Source of the DNA: Shinella sp.
GTDB lineage: Bacteria; Pseudomonadota; Alphaproteobacteria; Rhizobiales; Rhizobiaceae
Direction: 5' to 3'
DNA: 29,565 nucleotides
Assembly (NCBI GenBank): GCA_003248775.1
Contig: QFQX01000050.1
Span: 1 to 29,565 of the forward strand
Shown here: positions 1 to 8,365 of the stretch, piece by piece
Position numbering within the stretch: the first letter of the stretch is position 1
Layout: each line of letters begins with the position of its first letter
The notes under the pieces: generated by a model
What the model saw: the letters and a program-made list of their open reading frames with translations, nothing else
Databases searched by the model: none
Told to the model about the DNA's origin: nothing
Translations under genes and position numbers: made by a program

Positions 1-90
1 TTTCAGATTCGCTCTCTACGCTTTAAGTCGTTGTTTCATCGCATGTCGTTGCCGCAAAACCGCTGCACACTTTTGCGCGACATGCTGTAG
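1..90 (-). repeat. RIME-like palindromic intergenic repeat, copy A (cut by window start)
   Basis: Read on the minus strand, this stretch matches the right end of the window (from 29462) with about 4 mismatches in 90 bases. It contains a nested palindrome at 41-85: outer arms GCATGTCG / CGACATGC and inner arms CGCAAAA / TTTTGCG around an 11-base loop. A second palindrome (AAGCGTA ... TACGCT in the other copy) is cut off by the window edge. Two adjacent palindromes in an intergenic spacer match the architecture known for Rhizobium-specific intergenic mosaic elements (RIME). The family name is from memory; the repeat itself is seen directly. Confidence 0.8.
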
Positions 91-158
91 TGCCTTGAAA
101 CGGGAAGGTCCGGCTTTCCAAAGATTGCCCGTTTCGATTTCAGACAAGATCACAAACG

Positions 159-186
159 AAAAAAGCGCGCTGCATTGGCAACGCGC
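159..186 (-). terminator. Rho-independent terminator of rpmG
   Basis: On the minus strand, just past the rpmG stop, a 9-bp stem (GCGCGTTGC / GCAGCGCGC, one G-U pair) with a four-base CAAT loop is followed directly by TTTTTT. It is the best-formed intrinsic terminator in the window. Confidence 0.85.
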
Positions 187-216
187 CTGTTCCACTGAAA
201 CCAGTCAGATCAAAAA

Positions 217-384
217 TTACTTGATCTTGGTTTCCTTGAATTCGACGTGCTTCTTAGCGACCGGGTCGTACTTGGTCTTCGTCATCTTTTCCGTCATCGT
301 ACGGCTGTTCTTCGTGGTGACGTAAAAGAAGCCCGTGTCGGCCGTCGACAGCAGCTTGATCTTGATGGTTGTAGCCTTGGCCAT
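217..384 (-). CDS. rpmG: 50S ribosomal protein L33
   Basis: This encodes a 55-residue basic protein with the typical bacterial L33 sequence, from MAKATTIKIKLLSTADTGFF to a KETKIK end. L33 sits near the E site of the large ribosomal subunit. The protein has no cysteines, so it is the zinc-free (C-minus) form normal in Proteobacteria, not the CxxC zinc-ribbon form. The ATG start is preceded by AGGACG about five bases upstream, and the length equals the family's usual length. A strong intrinsic terminator follows at 159-186. It lies downstream of the MFS gene on the same strand, but an 87-bp gap with a hairpin separates them, so it is probably its own transcription unit. Too short and too conserved to doubt. 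Confidence 0.96.
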   Translation of the reverse strand: MAKATTIKIKLLSTADTGFFYVTTKNSRTMTEKMTKTKYDPVAKKHVEFKETKIK

Positions 385-441
385 GGTCGTCCTGCCTTTA
401 ATAAACGAAGCCGCGGACGATCAAAGGCCCACGGCAAATCT

Positions 442-464
442 GGCGCGAAACTACAAATCGCGCC
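442..464 (-). terminator. Hairpin after the MFS gene, possible terminator
   Basis: GGCGCGA / TCGCGCC form a 7-bp stem around a 9-base loop, immediately downstream of the MFS stop codon. The following bases (AGATTTGCC on the minus strand) are only weakly T-rich, so terminator function is inferred from position and symmetry. Confidence 0.4.
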
Positions 465-471
465 CGAAAAG

Positions 472-1656
472 TCAAGTCCGTTTGGGTTTAAAAAACAATC
501 TGCCCAACGAAACAAACACATAGAGTGCGAAGAAACCAGCAATTGCCCATGCAAATCCGTGATTGCCCGAAATATCGATGGCAGCGCCGATCGCTTGCGG
601 TCCTGCCACAGTACCCACCGCATAGCAGAAAACGAAGGCTGCATTGGCGGCTGCGAGGTCCGAGCCGGTGAGTCGCGAGCCGAGATGGCTGAGCCCAACT
701 GTATAAAGCCCCGATACACTCCCACCCCAGAAGAACAGGACGGCAGCCATCAATACCCAGCTCTGGGAGAGCCAGGGAAGGGCAAGCGAGCCGGCTAGGC
801 CGACTGTGGCCATGACGCCGAGCAGCACGCGCCGATCCTTCATATGATCGGACAGCATGCCGAGCGGGATCTGGAAAACCATGTTGCCGATGCCCATCAC
901 CGTTAACAGAAGTGCTGCCTGCGACTCGGTGAAGCCGGAGCGTGTGGCATAGATGGGAAAGAGCGAAAGGCCGCCGGCCTCCACCGCGCCGAAGACGAAG
1001 ACGGCTGCCGTTGCTGTGGGGACGAGGAGGATGTAGCGGAAGAAGTGCCTCTCTGGCTTGGTGTCGAGAGCTGGGCTTTCTCCACGCGCGATGTAGATCG
1101 GAACTGCCGCAGCCAGGATCGCGACGGCTGCCACCATGAACGGCAATACGCCCTCGCTGCCGATCAGCGAGAAGAGCAGGGGGCCGGTGGCGAAGCCAAC
1201 CGAGAGCACAGTGGCGTAGATGCCGAGCACGAGGCCTCGCCGTCGCGGCGGTGCCGCGGCATTGATCCAGAACTCGGAGAGGATGAAGAGTGTGGTGGTC
1301 GCGCCATGAAAGGCAAGCCTTAAGGGAAACCACATCCAGAATTGATCGGCGTAATAGAAGCCGAGACCGCTCAGTGCGGATATGACGACCGCCCAGAGCA
1401 TGGTCTTGGCGACGCCGTAGCTGTGGGCGAGCTTCATGGTCACTGGTGCTGCTGCCATGGCCGCTATGCCCGCCATGGCAGAATTCAGCCCGATCATCGT
1501 GGACGAAATCCCGCGCTTTTCGAGGATGATCGAAAGAAGGGGCAGTCCGAGGCCAATGGCAATGCCGACCGAGGAAATGGAGACGACGGCGGCGATGAGG
1601 GACGGCCAGTGAATCTCTTCGCGATGGCAGTTGTCGCCGTTGGACGGCTTTGTCAT
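472..1656 (-). CDS. MFS transporter (YcaD-like)
   Basis: A 394-residue, very hydrophobic protein with about 12 predicted membrane spans, the usual size for the major facilitator superfamily. The loop GMLSDHMKDRRVLLG, near residue 265, is the motif-A-like cytoplasmic loop that opens the second six-helix bundle. The middle region around SEFWINAAAPPRRRG recalls the YcaD/UMF-type group of MFS permeases. The substrate cannot be read from the sequence. I chose the ATG at 1656 (MTKPSNGD). A longer reading would add 24 residues but run into the upstream NUDIX gene, whose stop ends 10 bp before this start. It is therefore the last gene of a tight topA-rnr-DUF983-NUDIX-MFS cluster and is probably co-transcribed. 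Confidence 0.85.
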   Translation of the reverse strand: MTKPSNGDNCHREEIHWPSLIAAVVSISSVGIAIGLGLPLLSIILEKRGISSTMIGLNSAMAGIAAMAAAPVTMKLAHSYGVAKTMLWAVVISALSGLGFYYADQFWMWFPLRLAFHGATTTLFILSEFWINAAAPPRRRGLVLGIYATVLSVGFATGPLLFSLIGSEGVLPFMVAAVAILAAAVPIYIARGESPALDTKPERHFFRYILLVPTATAAVFVFGAVEAGGLSLFPIYATRSGFTESQAALLLTVMGIGNMVFQIPLGMLSDHMKDRRVLLGVMATVGLAGSLALPWLSQSWVLMAAVLFFWGGSVSGLYTVGLSHLGSRLTGSDLAAANAAFVFCYAVGTVAGPQAIGAAIDISGNHGFAWAIAGFFALYVFVSLGRLFFKPKRT

Positions 1657-1666
1657 ATGTCGGCCC

Positions 1667-2371
1667 TTAAATCGTATCGCGGAAGAATCGGCCGCGCCGG
1701 GAGAAGTAGAACGGTCCGTCGCTTCCAAAAGGTAAAGACGGATCGTCTTTCATCTGCGTTCTGACATCTTCCAGGATCGTCCTGGTAATCGCCGGCATGT
1801 TCAGACCTGAAACATCGTGCATGTCAAGCCATCGCAGGTCTTGCAGTTCGGCGGAATCCCGGATCATTCCGGGGTCGATGCCGGTCTCGTCGCAGAATGT
1901 GAGAAAGAAGCGGGTATCGAAGCGCCGTATATTGCCGGGCGGTGTGATTGCACGCGCGACATAACGCAAGGCGCCGAGATCGGCGCTGAAATGGTTGCGG
2001 CTGCTGCCGCCTGTCTCGAAGCTGCCTATGACGAGGCCGGTCTCCTCCTCCAGTTCACGGAGCGCAGCGAGTGCCAGCGCCCGGCAGCGGCCGGCGAGCG
2101 TAGGATCGTCCCCGCCGCCAGCAAGCCTTGTGAGAACTGTTGGGTGCAAATCGCGCAGAAATGGCAGATTACGATCTCGGCGGTCGCGCCTGCCGCCGGG
2201 AAAAACATAGAGGTCGGGCATGAAGACGTGCTTGCTGCTACGCTTTCCGACCAGTACGCGCGGATCCCGGCCCGTACGGTCGATGAGGATAATCGACGCC
2301 GCATCCTTGGGCCGCAGCCTCGCCGCGGCGGCCGCAGCCTTGTCTCGCGCCTCAAGTGGATGGGGTGTCAT
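1667..2371 (-). CDS. NUDIX hydrolase with an insertion in the Nudix box (NUDT19-like)
   Basis: A 234-residue protein of the NUDIX family, which hydrolyses nucleoside diphosphates linked to another moiety. YVFPGG (residues 55-60) and RELEEETGL (105-113) are the two halves of the Nudix box, with the REUxEExGU glutamates that bind Mg2+ intact. They are about 45 residues apart instead of contiguous. An insertion at this point is a feature of the NUDT19-like subgroup, some of which act on CoA derivatives, so a CoA or acyl-CoA substrate is a guess. The ATG at 2371 overlaps the DUF983 stop codon (ATGA), indicating translational coupling. The same frame stays open upstream, but that part is DUF983 read out of frame. 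Confidence 0.88.
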   Translation of the reverse strand: MTPHPLEARDKAAAAAARLRPKDAASIILIDRTGRDPRVLVGKRSSKHVFMPDLYVFPGGRRDRRDRNLPFLRDLHPTVLTRLAGGGDDPTLAGRCRALALAALRELEEETGLVIGSFETGGSSRNHFSADLGALRYVARAITPPGNIRRFDTRFFLTFCDETGIDPGMIRDSAELQDLRWLDMHDVSGLNMPAITRTILEDVRTQMKDDPSLPFGSDGPFYFSRRGRFFRDTI

Positions 2372-2835
2372 GAGCCGGTCTTCTGGCCGAACTCTCCCGG
2401 CTCGCTGGCGTCTCCGCCAAAGCCGTGCATCCTCAGCGCCCATTGCAGACCGATGACCCCGCCCTTGATTGGCTGGATGGTGATCAGCGAGGTGATGATC
2501 GCAATCGGCACCCAGATCGCCAGATGCACCCAGTCGGATGCAGGGAAGACGAGGTCCGTCATCATGAAGCCACCGAGCAGAACGTGACCGAGAACGATGA
2601 TGACGAGATAGGGCGGCAAGTCGTCGGCGCGATGATGGAACATTTCCTCGCCGCAAGCCGCGCAGTTATCGACCGGCTTCAGATAGGCGCGGAAAAGCTT
2701 GCCGCTGCCGCAGGCCGGGCACGTGTTGAGAAGACCACGTTTGATCGACTGCCCGAGACGACGCTCCGGCAATGCCTCTCCACCGAACCTTGTCGGCTCC
2801 TGTGTGCTTCCTGCCTCCATCCTCACACCCTCCAT
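2368..2835 (-). CDS. DUF983 family small zinc-ribbon membrane protein
   Basis: A 155-residue protein. The N-terminal part has two CxxC pairs (C39/C42 and C58/C61, in NTCPACGSGKLFR and DNCAACGEEM), forming a probable zinc ribbon. Two hydrophobic helices follow at about residues 75-95 and 103-121, then the conserved LQWALRMHGF segment. This is the DUF983 layout; its biochemical role is unknown to me. The chosen ATG at 2835 has an excellent Shine-Dalgarno (GGAGG, 7-base spacing) that contains the rnr stop codon. A second Met at residue 6 is a weaker alternative. The gene sits 4 bp after rnr and overlaps the NUDIX start by 4 bp, so it is embedded in one operon. Confidence 0.9.
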   Translation of the reverse strand: MEGVRMEAGSTQEPTRFGGEALPERRLGQSIKRGLLNTCPACGSGKLFRAYLKPVDNCAACGEEMFHHRADDLPPYLVIIVLGHVLLGGFMMTDLVFPASDWVHLAIWVPIAIITSLITIQPIKGGVIGLQWALRMHGFGGDASEPGEFGQKTGS

Positions 2836-2839
2836 GTGT

Positions 2840-5203
2840 TTACCTCCGTGGCCGGTTGGGCCTTGTCCCGGGCTTCTTCATCGCGCCGCGCCGTGTCGAC
2901 TTGTGGAAGGAGCGCACGGCAACGGGCATGGGCCGGCCTTCACTCAGCATTTCGAAGCGCAGGGCGCCGGCGAGCGGAATGGCCTCTACAAGCCGCACCT
3001 CGACGGAATCGCCGAGACGGTATCCCGTGCCCGTTTTCTCGCCGGACAGAGCCTGGTGGGCCTCGTCATAGATGTAGTAGTCGCGTCCAAGCGTCGAGAC
3101 GGGGATGAAGCCATCGGCGCCGAACTGCGGCAGGGCGATGAACAGACCCGCCTTGGTGACGCCGGAAACCTGACCGGCGAATTCATCGCCAATGCGACCG
3201 GCCAGATGATGGGCGATCAGACGGTTGATGGTATCCCGCTCGGCCGCCATGGCGCGGCGCTCGAATGTCGAGATCTCCGCCGCGATATCGTCGAGAACAG
3301 CTTCTTCCTCGGGCGTGATGCCGCCTTCGCCGAGCCCGAGAGAACCCACCAGCGCCCGATGCACGATCAGGTCGGCATAACGGCGGATCGGCGAGGTGAA
3401 GTGGGCGTATTTCAAGAGGTTCAGGCCGAAATGGCCGATGTTCTCGGGGCTGTAGATCGCCTGGCTCTGGGAGCGCAGCACCATCTCGTTGACCATGGTC
3501 TGATGCGGCGTATCGAGCGCTTTCGCGAGAATTCCGTTGAACGAATTGGAGCGCAGGTTGCCCTTGGCCAGCGAGAGCCCGATGGTGCCGAGAAACTCGC
3601 GCAGCGCTTCCTGCTTGGAGAGCGTCGGCGCGTCGTGAACGCGGTAGACCAGCGGCTGGCGCTTCTTCTCCAGCGTCTCGGCGGCGGCGACGTTCGCCTG
3701 GATCATCATCTCCTCGATCAGCTTGTGCGCATCGAGTCTGTCAGGCACATGCACCCGGTCGACGGTACCGTCTTCCTTGAGGATGATCTTGCGTTCCGGC
3801 ATGTCGAGTTCCAGCGGCTGGCGGCGTTCGCGTCCGCGCTTCAGGATCTCGTAGGCATGCCACAGCGGCTTCAGGATCGGTTCCAGCAGCGGCCCGGTCT
3901 TGTCGTCGGGCCTGCCGTCGATGGCGGCCTGCGCCTGCTGGTAGGAGAGCTTGGCCGCACTCTTCATCATGATGCGATGGAAGGTATGACCCGCCTTGCG
4001 GCCTTCCTTGGAGAAGATCATGCGCGCGGCGAGCGCCGGGCGGTCCACGCCTTCGCGCAGCGAGCAGAGATCGTTTGAAATCCGTTCCGGCAGCATGGGC
4101 ACGACGCGATCCGGGAAATAGACGGAGTTGCCGCGCTTCACCGCTTCCCGGTCGAGCGCGGATTTCGGCCGCACATACCAGGAGACGTCGGCAATCGCGA
4201 CGGTGACGATCACGCCACCCGGATTGTCGGGAGAGGGGTCCAGTTCGGCATAGACAGCGTCGTCGTGGTCCTTGGCGTCCGCCGGGTCGATGGTGATCAG
4301 CGGCAGGTCGCGCCAGTCCTCGCGATGCGACATGGTCGCGGGCTTAGCCGCCTCGGCTTCGGCAATAACCGATTGCGGGAAGATGTAGGGGATGCCATGC
4401 GCATGGATGGCGATCATCGAGATCGCCTTCTCGGACGCGACCGAGCCGACCACCGACAGCACGCGGGCACGGGTCAGGCCGAAGCGGCCGGAACGCAACA
4501 CTTCCACTTCGACGAGATCGCCGTCCTTGGCGTCCCCGAGATCGGCTCCGTCGATCTGCAATTCCTCGCCGCGCCGTTCGATCGGCATCAGCCGTCCGCC
4601 GCTGGTGCCGGGCATTTCGCGGTAAACGCCGAGCAGGGCGTTACGATGCTTGTCGATGACCTTGATGATCCGGGCGGTATAGGCAGGGCCGGCCCGATCC
4701 TTCGACGGGAATATCTTGGCGAGAACACGGTCGCCAAGACCGCCGACCGGGGCCTTGCCCTTGGCGCGGTCCGCGCTCGACTGACGGATGGCAACGGCAG
4801 GCGCTACGCCCAGTTCCTCATCCCATTCCGCCGGCCGGCCGATCAGTTCGCCGTCCTTGTCGCGTGTGGTGATGTCGAGAACGGTGACCGGCGGCAGTGC
4901 GCCAGGACGTGCAAGCGATTTGCGGCTCTTCTGCAGGAGGCCGTCGTCTTCCATCGCACGCAACAGATCCTTGAGCTCGACCCGAGCATCGCCCTTCAGT
5001 CCGAACGCCTTGGCGATTTCGCGCTTTGAGGCGCGATCAGGGTTATCGGCTATGAATTCCAGCAGCACCTCGCGCGGCGGAACGGCCCCATGGATGATGG
5101 GTTGCTTGCCGCTCCTGGCCGCACCGGCTGCCTTTTCCGCGCGCCGCTCCCGCCGGTTGCGGGGAGCGGTGTCAGTGTCGGTATCGCGCGGTGGTCTTGT
5201 CAA
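2840..5203 (-). CDS. rnr: Ribonuclease R (RNB/S1 exoribonuclease)
   Basis: A 787-residue 3'-to-5' processive exoribonuclease that degrades structured RNA. It has a basic N-terminus and a helix-turn-helix-like region (about 45-95). Cold-shock-like OB domains follow. The RNB catalytic core starts at ITIDPADAKDHDDAVY (303-318; D306, D312, D314 and D315 are the expected metal-binding aspartates) and carries the family signature HFTSPIRRYADLIVHRAL (601-618). A C-terminal S1 domain spans about 673-755, and the tail is basic. The length fits RNase R rather than RNase II (about 640). The only start compatible with the upstream gene is TTG at 5203, two bases after the topA stop, without a strong Shine-Dalgarno. 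Expression probably depends on reinitiation after topA. Confidence 0.95.
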   Translation of the reverse strand: MTRPPRDTDTDTAPRNRRERRAEKAAGAARSGKQPIIHGAVPPREVLLEFIADNPDRASKREIAKAFGLKGDARVELKDLLRAMEDDGLLQKSRKSLARPGALPPVTVLDITTRDKDGELIGRPAEWDEELGVAPAVAIRQSSADRAKGKAPVGGLGDRVLAKIFPSKDRAGPAYTARIIKVIDKHRNALLGVYREMPGTSGGRLMPIERRGEELQIDGADLGDAKDGDLVEVEVLRSGRFGLTRARVLSVVGSVASEKAISMIAIHAHGIPYIFPQSVIAEAEAAKPATMSHREDWRDLPLITIDPADAKDHDDAVYAELDPSPDNPGGVIVTVAIADVSWYVRPKSALDREAVKRGNSVYFPDRVVPMLPERISNDLCSLREGVDRPALAARMIFSKEGRKAGHTFHRIMMKSAAKLSYQQAQAAIDGRPDDKTGPLLEPILKPLWHAYEILKRGRERRQPLELDMPERKIILKEDGTVDRVHVPDRLDAHKLIEEMMIQANVAAAETLEKKRQPLVYRVHDAPTLSKQEALREFLGTIGLSLAKGNLRSNSFNGILAKALDTPHQTMVNEMVLRSQSQAIYSPENIGHFGLNLLKYAHFTSPIRRYADLIVHRALVGSLGLGEGGITPEEEAVLDDIAAEISTFERRAMAAERDTINRLIAHHLAGRIGDEFAGQVSGVTKAGLFIALPQFGADGFIPVSTLGRDYYIYDEAHQALSGEKTGTGYRLGDSVEVRLVEAIPLAGALRFEMLSEGRPMPVAVRSFHKSTRRGAMKKPGTRPNRPRR

Positions 5204-5205
5204 TT

Positions 5206-7869
5206 TCAGCTCTTCTTCGTCTTCGGTGCCGCCTTGGCCTTGGGCTTGGCAGCGGATTTCTTCTTCGGCGCGGCTTCGTCGGCATCCGCAGCCTTGGCCT
5301 TCGTCGCCTTGGCGGGAGCCTTCTTGGCCTTGGCCGGTTTGCCGCCGTCCTTGGCGGCCCGCTCGGCGATCAGCGCAAGCGCCTCTTCTATCGTCACCGA
5401 TTGCGGGTCCTTGCCCTTCGGCAGCGTGGCGTTGACCTTGCCCCAGTTAATATAGGGACCGTAACGGCCATCGCGAACAGTGATCGCACCGCCATCGGGG
5501 TGCTCGCCCATTTCCTTCAGCGCGGCGGGGGCTGCCCGTCCGCGTCCGCCAGGGCCCTTACTCTGCTTTTCAGCCAGAACCGTGACGGCACGATTGAGGC
5601 CGATCGAAAGAACGTCCTCGATCGTTTCCAGATTGGCATAGGTGCCGTCATGCAGCACGAAAGGTCCATAGCGGCCGAGGCCGGCCGAGATCATCTTGCC
5701 GCTTTCGGGATGCGCCCCGACCTCGCGCGGCAGCGAAAGCAGCGAAAGCGCCTTTTCCAGGTCGATCATCGATGGCGTCCAGCCCTTCGGCAGGGACGAA
5801 CGCTTGGCTTCCTTGCCGTCGCCACGCTGGACATAGGGTCCGAAACGGCCGGTCCGCAGCGTGATTTCCTCGTCCGTGTCGGGATCCTTGCCGAGCGCCT
5901 TCGGTTCGTTGCCGCCACCGGCTTCGGCTTCCGCGCCACCTTCCGAGGAAAGCTGGCGGGTGTAGTTGCACTCCGGATAGTTCGAGCAGCCGACAAAGGC
6001 GCCGTACTTGCCGAGCTTTAGCGACAGCTGGCCGGTGCCGCAGACTTGGCAGATGCGCGGGTCCGAGCCGTCCTCCCGCTTGGGGAAGACGAGCGGCGCC
6101 AGAGCCTCGTTAAGGGCGTCCAGCACGTTTGTGACGCGCAGTTCCTTGGTGTCCTCGATCTGGGCGAAGAAGTCCTTCCAGAAGTCTCGCAGAACCTGCT
6201 TCCAGTCGAGTTCGCCGGCCGAAATCTTGTCGAGCTTTTCCTCGAGATCGGCAGTGAAGTCGTATTCCACATACTTGGTGAAGAAGCTTTCGAGGAAAGC
6301 CGTGACCAGCCGGCCCTTGGAATGCGGGATCAGCTTGCGTTTTTCGGTGACGACGTATTCGCGGTCGGAAAGCGTCTTCAGCGTCGCGGCATAGGTGGAA
6401 GGACGGCCGATGCCGAGTTCTTCCATCTTCTTGATGAGCGAGGCTTCCGAGTAGCGCGGCGGCGGCTCGGTGAAGTGCTGGCTGGCATTGATCTTCTGCT
6501 TGGCGAGCGCTTCGCGGGCATTGATCTCGGGCAGGCGGCCATCCTCGTCGTCATCTCCGCCTTCGCCTTCTTCCCGCTGGTCCACATAGGCCGCGATGAA
6601 GCCGTCAAAACGGATGACCGAACCCACCGCACGAAGGCCAGCCTTCTCGCTGTCGCGGGTCGCAAGGATCTCGACTGTGGTGCGTTCGATTTCGGCGGAA
6701 GCCATCTGGCTGGCAATGCCGCGCTTCCAGATGAGGTCGTAGAGCCGCAGCTGGTCGGCATCGAGGAAGCGGCGCACCTGTTCTGGCGACCGGTTGAAAT
6801 CGGTCGGGCGGATGGCTTCGTGCGCTTCCTGGGCGTTCTTCGCCTTGGTGGAGTAGAAGCGCGGCTTGTCCGGCACGTAACGCGCGCCGAACTGATCGGC
6901 GACGGCAGCGCGGGCCGCGTCGATGGCTTCGGGTGCCATCTGCACGCCGTCGGTACGCATATAGGTAATGAGACCTACGGTTTCCCCGCCGATGTCTATG
7001 CCTTCATAGAGCTTCTGGGCGACCTGCATGGTGCGCGAAGCGGAAAAGCCGAGCTTCGACGATGCTGCCTGCTGCAGGGTGGATGTGGTGAAGGGCGGGC
7101 CGGGATTGCGCTTGACAGGCTTGGCCTCGACGCTGTCGACGGCATAGCGTGCGCTTTCCAGCATTTCCTTGATCCGTCCGGCGTCCGTGCCATTGGTGAC
7201 GGAATTACGCTGGATGCGCTTGCCGTCTGCGGAAACCAGTCTTGCTTCGAATTCGTCGCCGCGGGGCGTCTTCAGGAGCGCCGAGATGTTCCAGTACTCT
7301 TCCGCGACGAAGAGTTCGATTTCGTTTTCACGGTCGCAGACGAGGCGAAGCGCCACCGACTGCACGCGGCCGGCCGAACGCGCGCCCGGCAGCTTGCGCC
7401 ACAATACCGGCGACAGGTTGAAGCCGACGAGATAGTCGAGCGCACGGCGGGCGAGATAGGCATCGACCAGAGGAATGTCGATGTCGCGCGGGTTTGCCAT
7501 CGCATCGAGAACGGCCTTCTTGGTGATGGCGTTGAAGACGACTCGCTTAACCGGCTTGTCACCCAGAACTTTCTTTTTCTTGAGAAGGTCGAGCACATGC
7601 CAGGAAATGGCTTCTCCCTCGCGATCCGGGTCGGTTGCGAGAATAAGGCCGTCGGAGGATTTGACCGCGTCGGCAATGTCCTTGATACGCTTCTGAGAGG
7701 CGCTGTCGACTTCCCAGAGCATTTCGAAATCTTCTTCCGGCCGCACCGAACCGTCCTTGGCCGGTAGATCTCGCACATGGCCGAACGAAGCCAGTACCTT
7801 GTATCCGGAACCGAGATACTTGTTGATCGTCTTGGCCTTGGCAGGAGATTCTACGACTACGACATTCAT
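5206..7869 (-). CDS. topA: DNA topoisomerase I (type IA)
   Basis: An 887-residue enzyme that relaxes negative supercoils by single-strand passage. The TOPRIM domain begins at VVVVESPAKAKTI (residues 3-15, E7) and includes ILATDPDREGEA with D80, D82 and E84. The nucleophile is Y303 in GLITYMRTDGV. A four-cysteine zinc motif lies at C607, C610, C628 and C634. Three topoisomerase C-terminal repeats follow, marked by GRFGPYV, GRYGPFV and GRYGPYI. The protein ends in a roughly 50-residue Lys/Ala/Pro tail, probably a disordered nucleic-acid-binding tail. The ATG at 7869 gives the canonical N-terminus; the frame stays open about 100 codons further up, but that stretch has no topoisomerase similarity. 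rnr begins 2 bp after its stop. Confidence 0.97.
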   Translation of the reverse strand: MNVVVVESPAKAKTINKYLGSGYKVLASFGHVRDLPAKDGSVRPEEDFEMLWEVDSASQKRIKDIADAVKSSDGLILATDPDREGEAISWHVLDLLKKKKVLGDKPVKRVVFNAITKKAVLDAMANPRDIDIPLVDAYLARRALDYLVGFNLSPVLWRKLPGARSAGRVQSVALRLVCDRENEIELFVAEEYWNISALLKTPRGDEFEARLVSADGKRIQRNSVTNGTDAGRIKEMLESARYAVDSVEAKPVKRNPGPPFTTSTLQQAASSKLGFSASRTMQVAQKLYEGIDIGGETVGLITYMRTDGVQMAPEAIDAARAAVADQFGARYVPDKPRFYSTKAKNAQEAHEAIRPTDFNRSPEQVRRFLDADQLRLYDLIWKRGIASQMASAEIERTTVEILATRDSEKAGLRAVGSVIRFDGFIAAYVDQREEGEGGDDDEDGRLPEINAREALAKQKINASQHFTEPPPRYSEASLIKKMEELGIGRPSTYAATLKTLSDREYVVTEKRKLIPHSKGRLVTAFLESFFTKYVEYDFTADLEEKLDKISAGELDWKQVLRDFWKDFFAQIEDTKELRVTNVLDALNEALAPLVFPKREDGSDPRICQVCGTGQLSLKLGKYGAFVGCSNYPECNYTRQLSSEGGAEAEAGGGNEPKALGKDPDTDEEITLRTGRFGPYVQRGDGKEAKRSSLPKGWTPSMIDLEKALSLLSLPREVGAHPESGKMISAGLGRYGPFVLHDGTYANLETIEDVLSIGLNRAVTVLAEKQSKGPGGRGRAAPAALKEMGEHPDGGAITVRDGRYGPYINWGKVNATLPKGKDPQSVTIEEALALIAERAAKDGGKPAKAKKAPAKATKAKAADADEAAPKKKSAAKPKAKAAPKTKKS

Positions 7870-8000
7870 TGTTTTTCTCTGCACCTCAATCAGTGCTTCC
7901 AATTCGGCGGCGTTCTTGCGGCCTTGTTTCGAGAACTGCGCCTCGAAAACCGGTTCCCCGAAATGGACAGGGATTCGCCTGCGGTCAAGGGGTAACGCAT

Positions 8001-8034
8001 ATTTTCTGCTGTATGCAACGCAATGCAACCTTTG
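8001..8034 (+). repeat. Short motif also found upstream of the GNAT gene at 19207 (copy 1)
   Basis: TTTTCTGCT, then a few bases, then GCAATGCAACCT, lies in the divergent spacer between topA and the small ORF at 8138. The same two blocks in the same order occur at 19129-19158. It could be a shared regulatory site, or chance. Confidence 0.35.
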
Positions 8035-8137
8035 AGAGATTAACTTTGAATTGCAATTTAAGATAAATGGGCTATCGTTTTCTCCAGATGATTTGAGGGT
8101 GTTCGGCGGACTCCGGGCACAAATTGCGAGCAATGGA

Positions 8138-8365
8138 ATGGTTTCGAAAATAAATGGCGCAGGCGGCACCGATACACGGGAAAATATCGCCTATATCAGG
8201 CAGATGCTCGGCGAATTGCGCTCGGTTGCCGAAAGCGAGGGAGCCGAAATGCTCTGCTATCTTATCGAGATGGCTTATGTCGAGGCGGGCGACGTGCAGG
8301 CTGGCCGTCGCGCACTGTCAATCCATCATGGAAATGGAAACAAGGCTTCCAGCGTGCCGGTGTAG
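8138..8365 (+). CDS. Small conserved-looking hypothetical protein (75 aa)
   Basis: This reads as a coherent acidic, helical protein: IAYIRQMLGELRSVAESEGA, then EMLCYLIEMAYVEAGDV, then a basic tail. The composition is protein-like, unlike the Arg/Pro/Ser-rich shadow frames around it, and I recall similar short proteins in Rhizobiaceae, without a function. The start is uncertain. The ATG at 8138 has only a weak ribosome-binding site, and the frame stays open up to a TTG at 8051. It points away from topA (268-bp divergent spacer). Its last 48 bases run antisense to the end of dprA, so the two genes converge and overlap. It has no recognised domain. Confidence 0.65.
   Translation: MVSKINGAGGTDTRENIAYIRQMLGELRSVAESEGAEMLCYLIEMAYVEAGDVQAGRRALSIHHGNGNKASSVPV

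Noticed and set aside
398..426. CTTTGA-N17-TATTAA as the rpmG promoter
   Set aside because: The spacing is right, but the transcript start would fall about seven bases before the ATG, inside the ribosome-binding site.
2699..4078. 459-aa plus-strand open frame opposite rnr
   Set aside because: Antisense to the catalytic core of rnr and not similar to any protein I recognise.
6046..7767. 573-aa plus-strand open frame opposite topA
   Set aside because: It lies entirely antisense to the well-supported topA frame and has the composition of a GC-rich shadow frame with no ribosome-binding site.
7870..8169. 100-residue N-terminal extension of topoisomerase I
   Set aside because: Topoisomerase I proteins begin at the MNVVVVESPAKAKT segment; the extension has no family similarity and covers the intergenic spacer.
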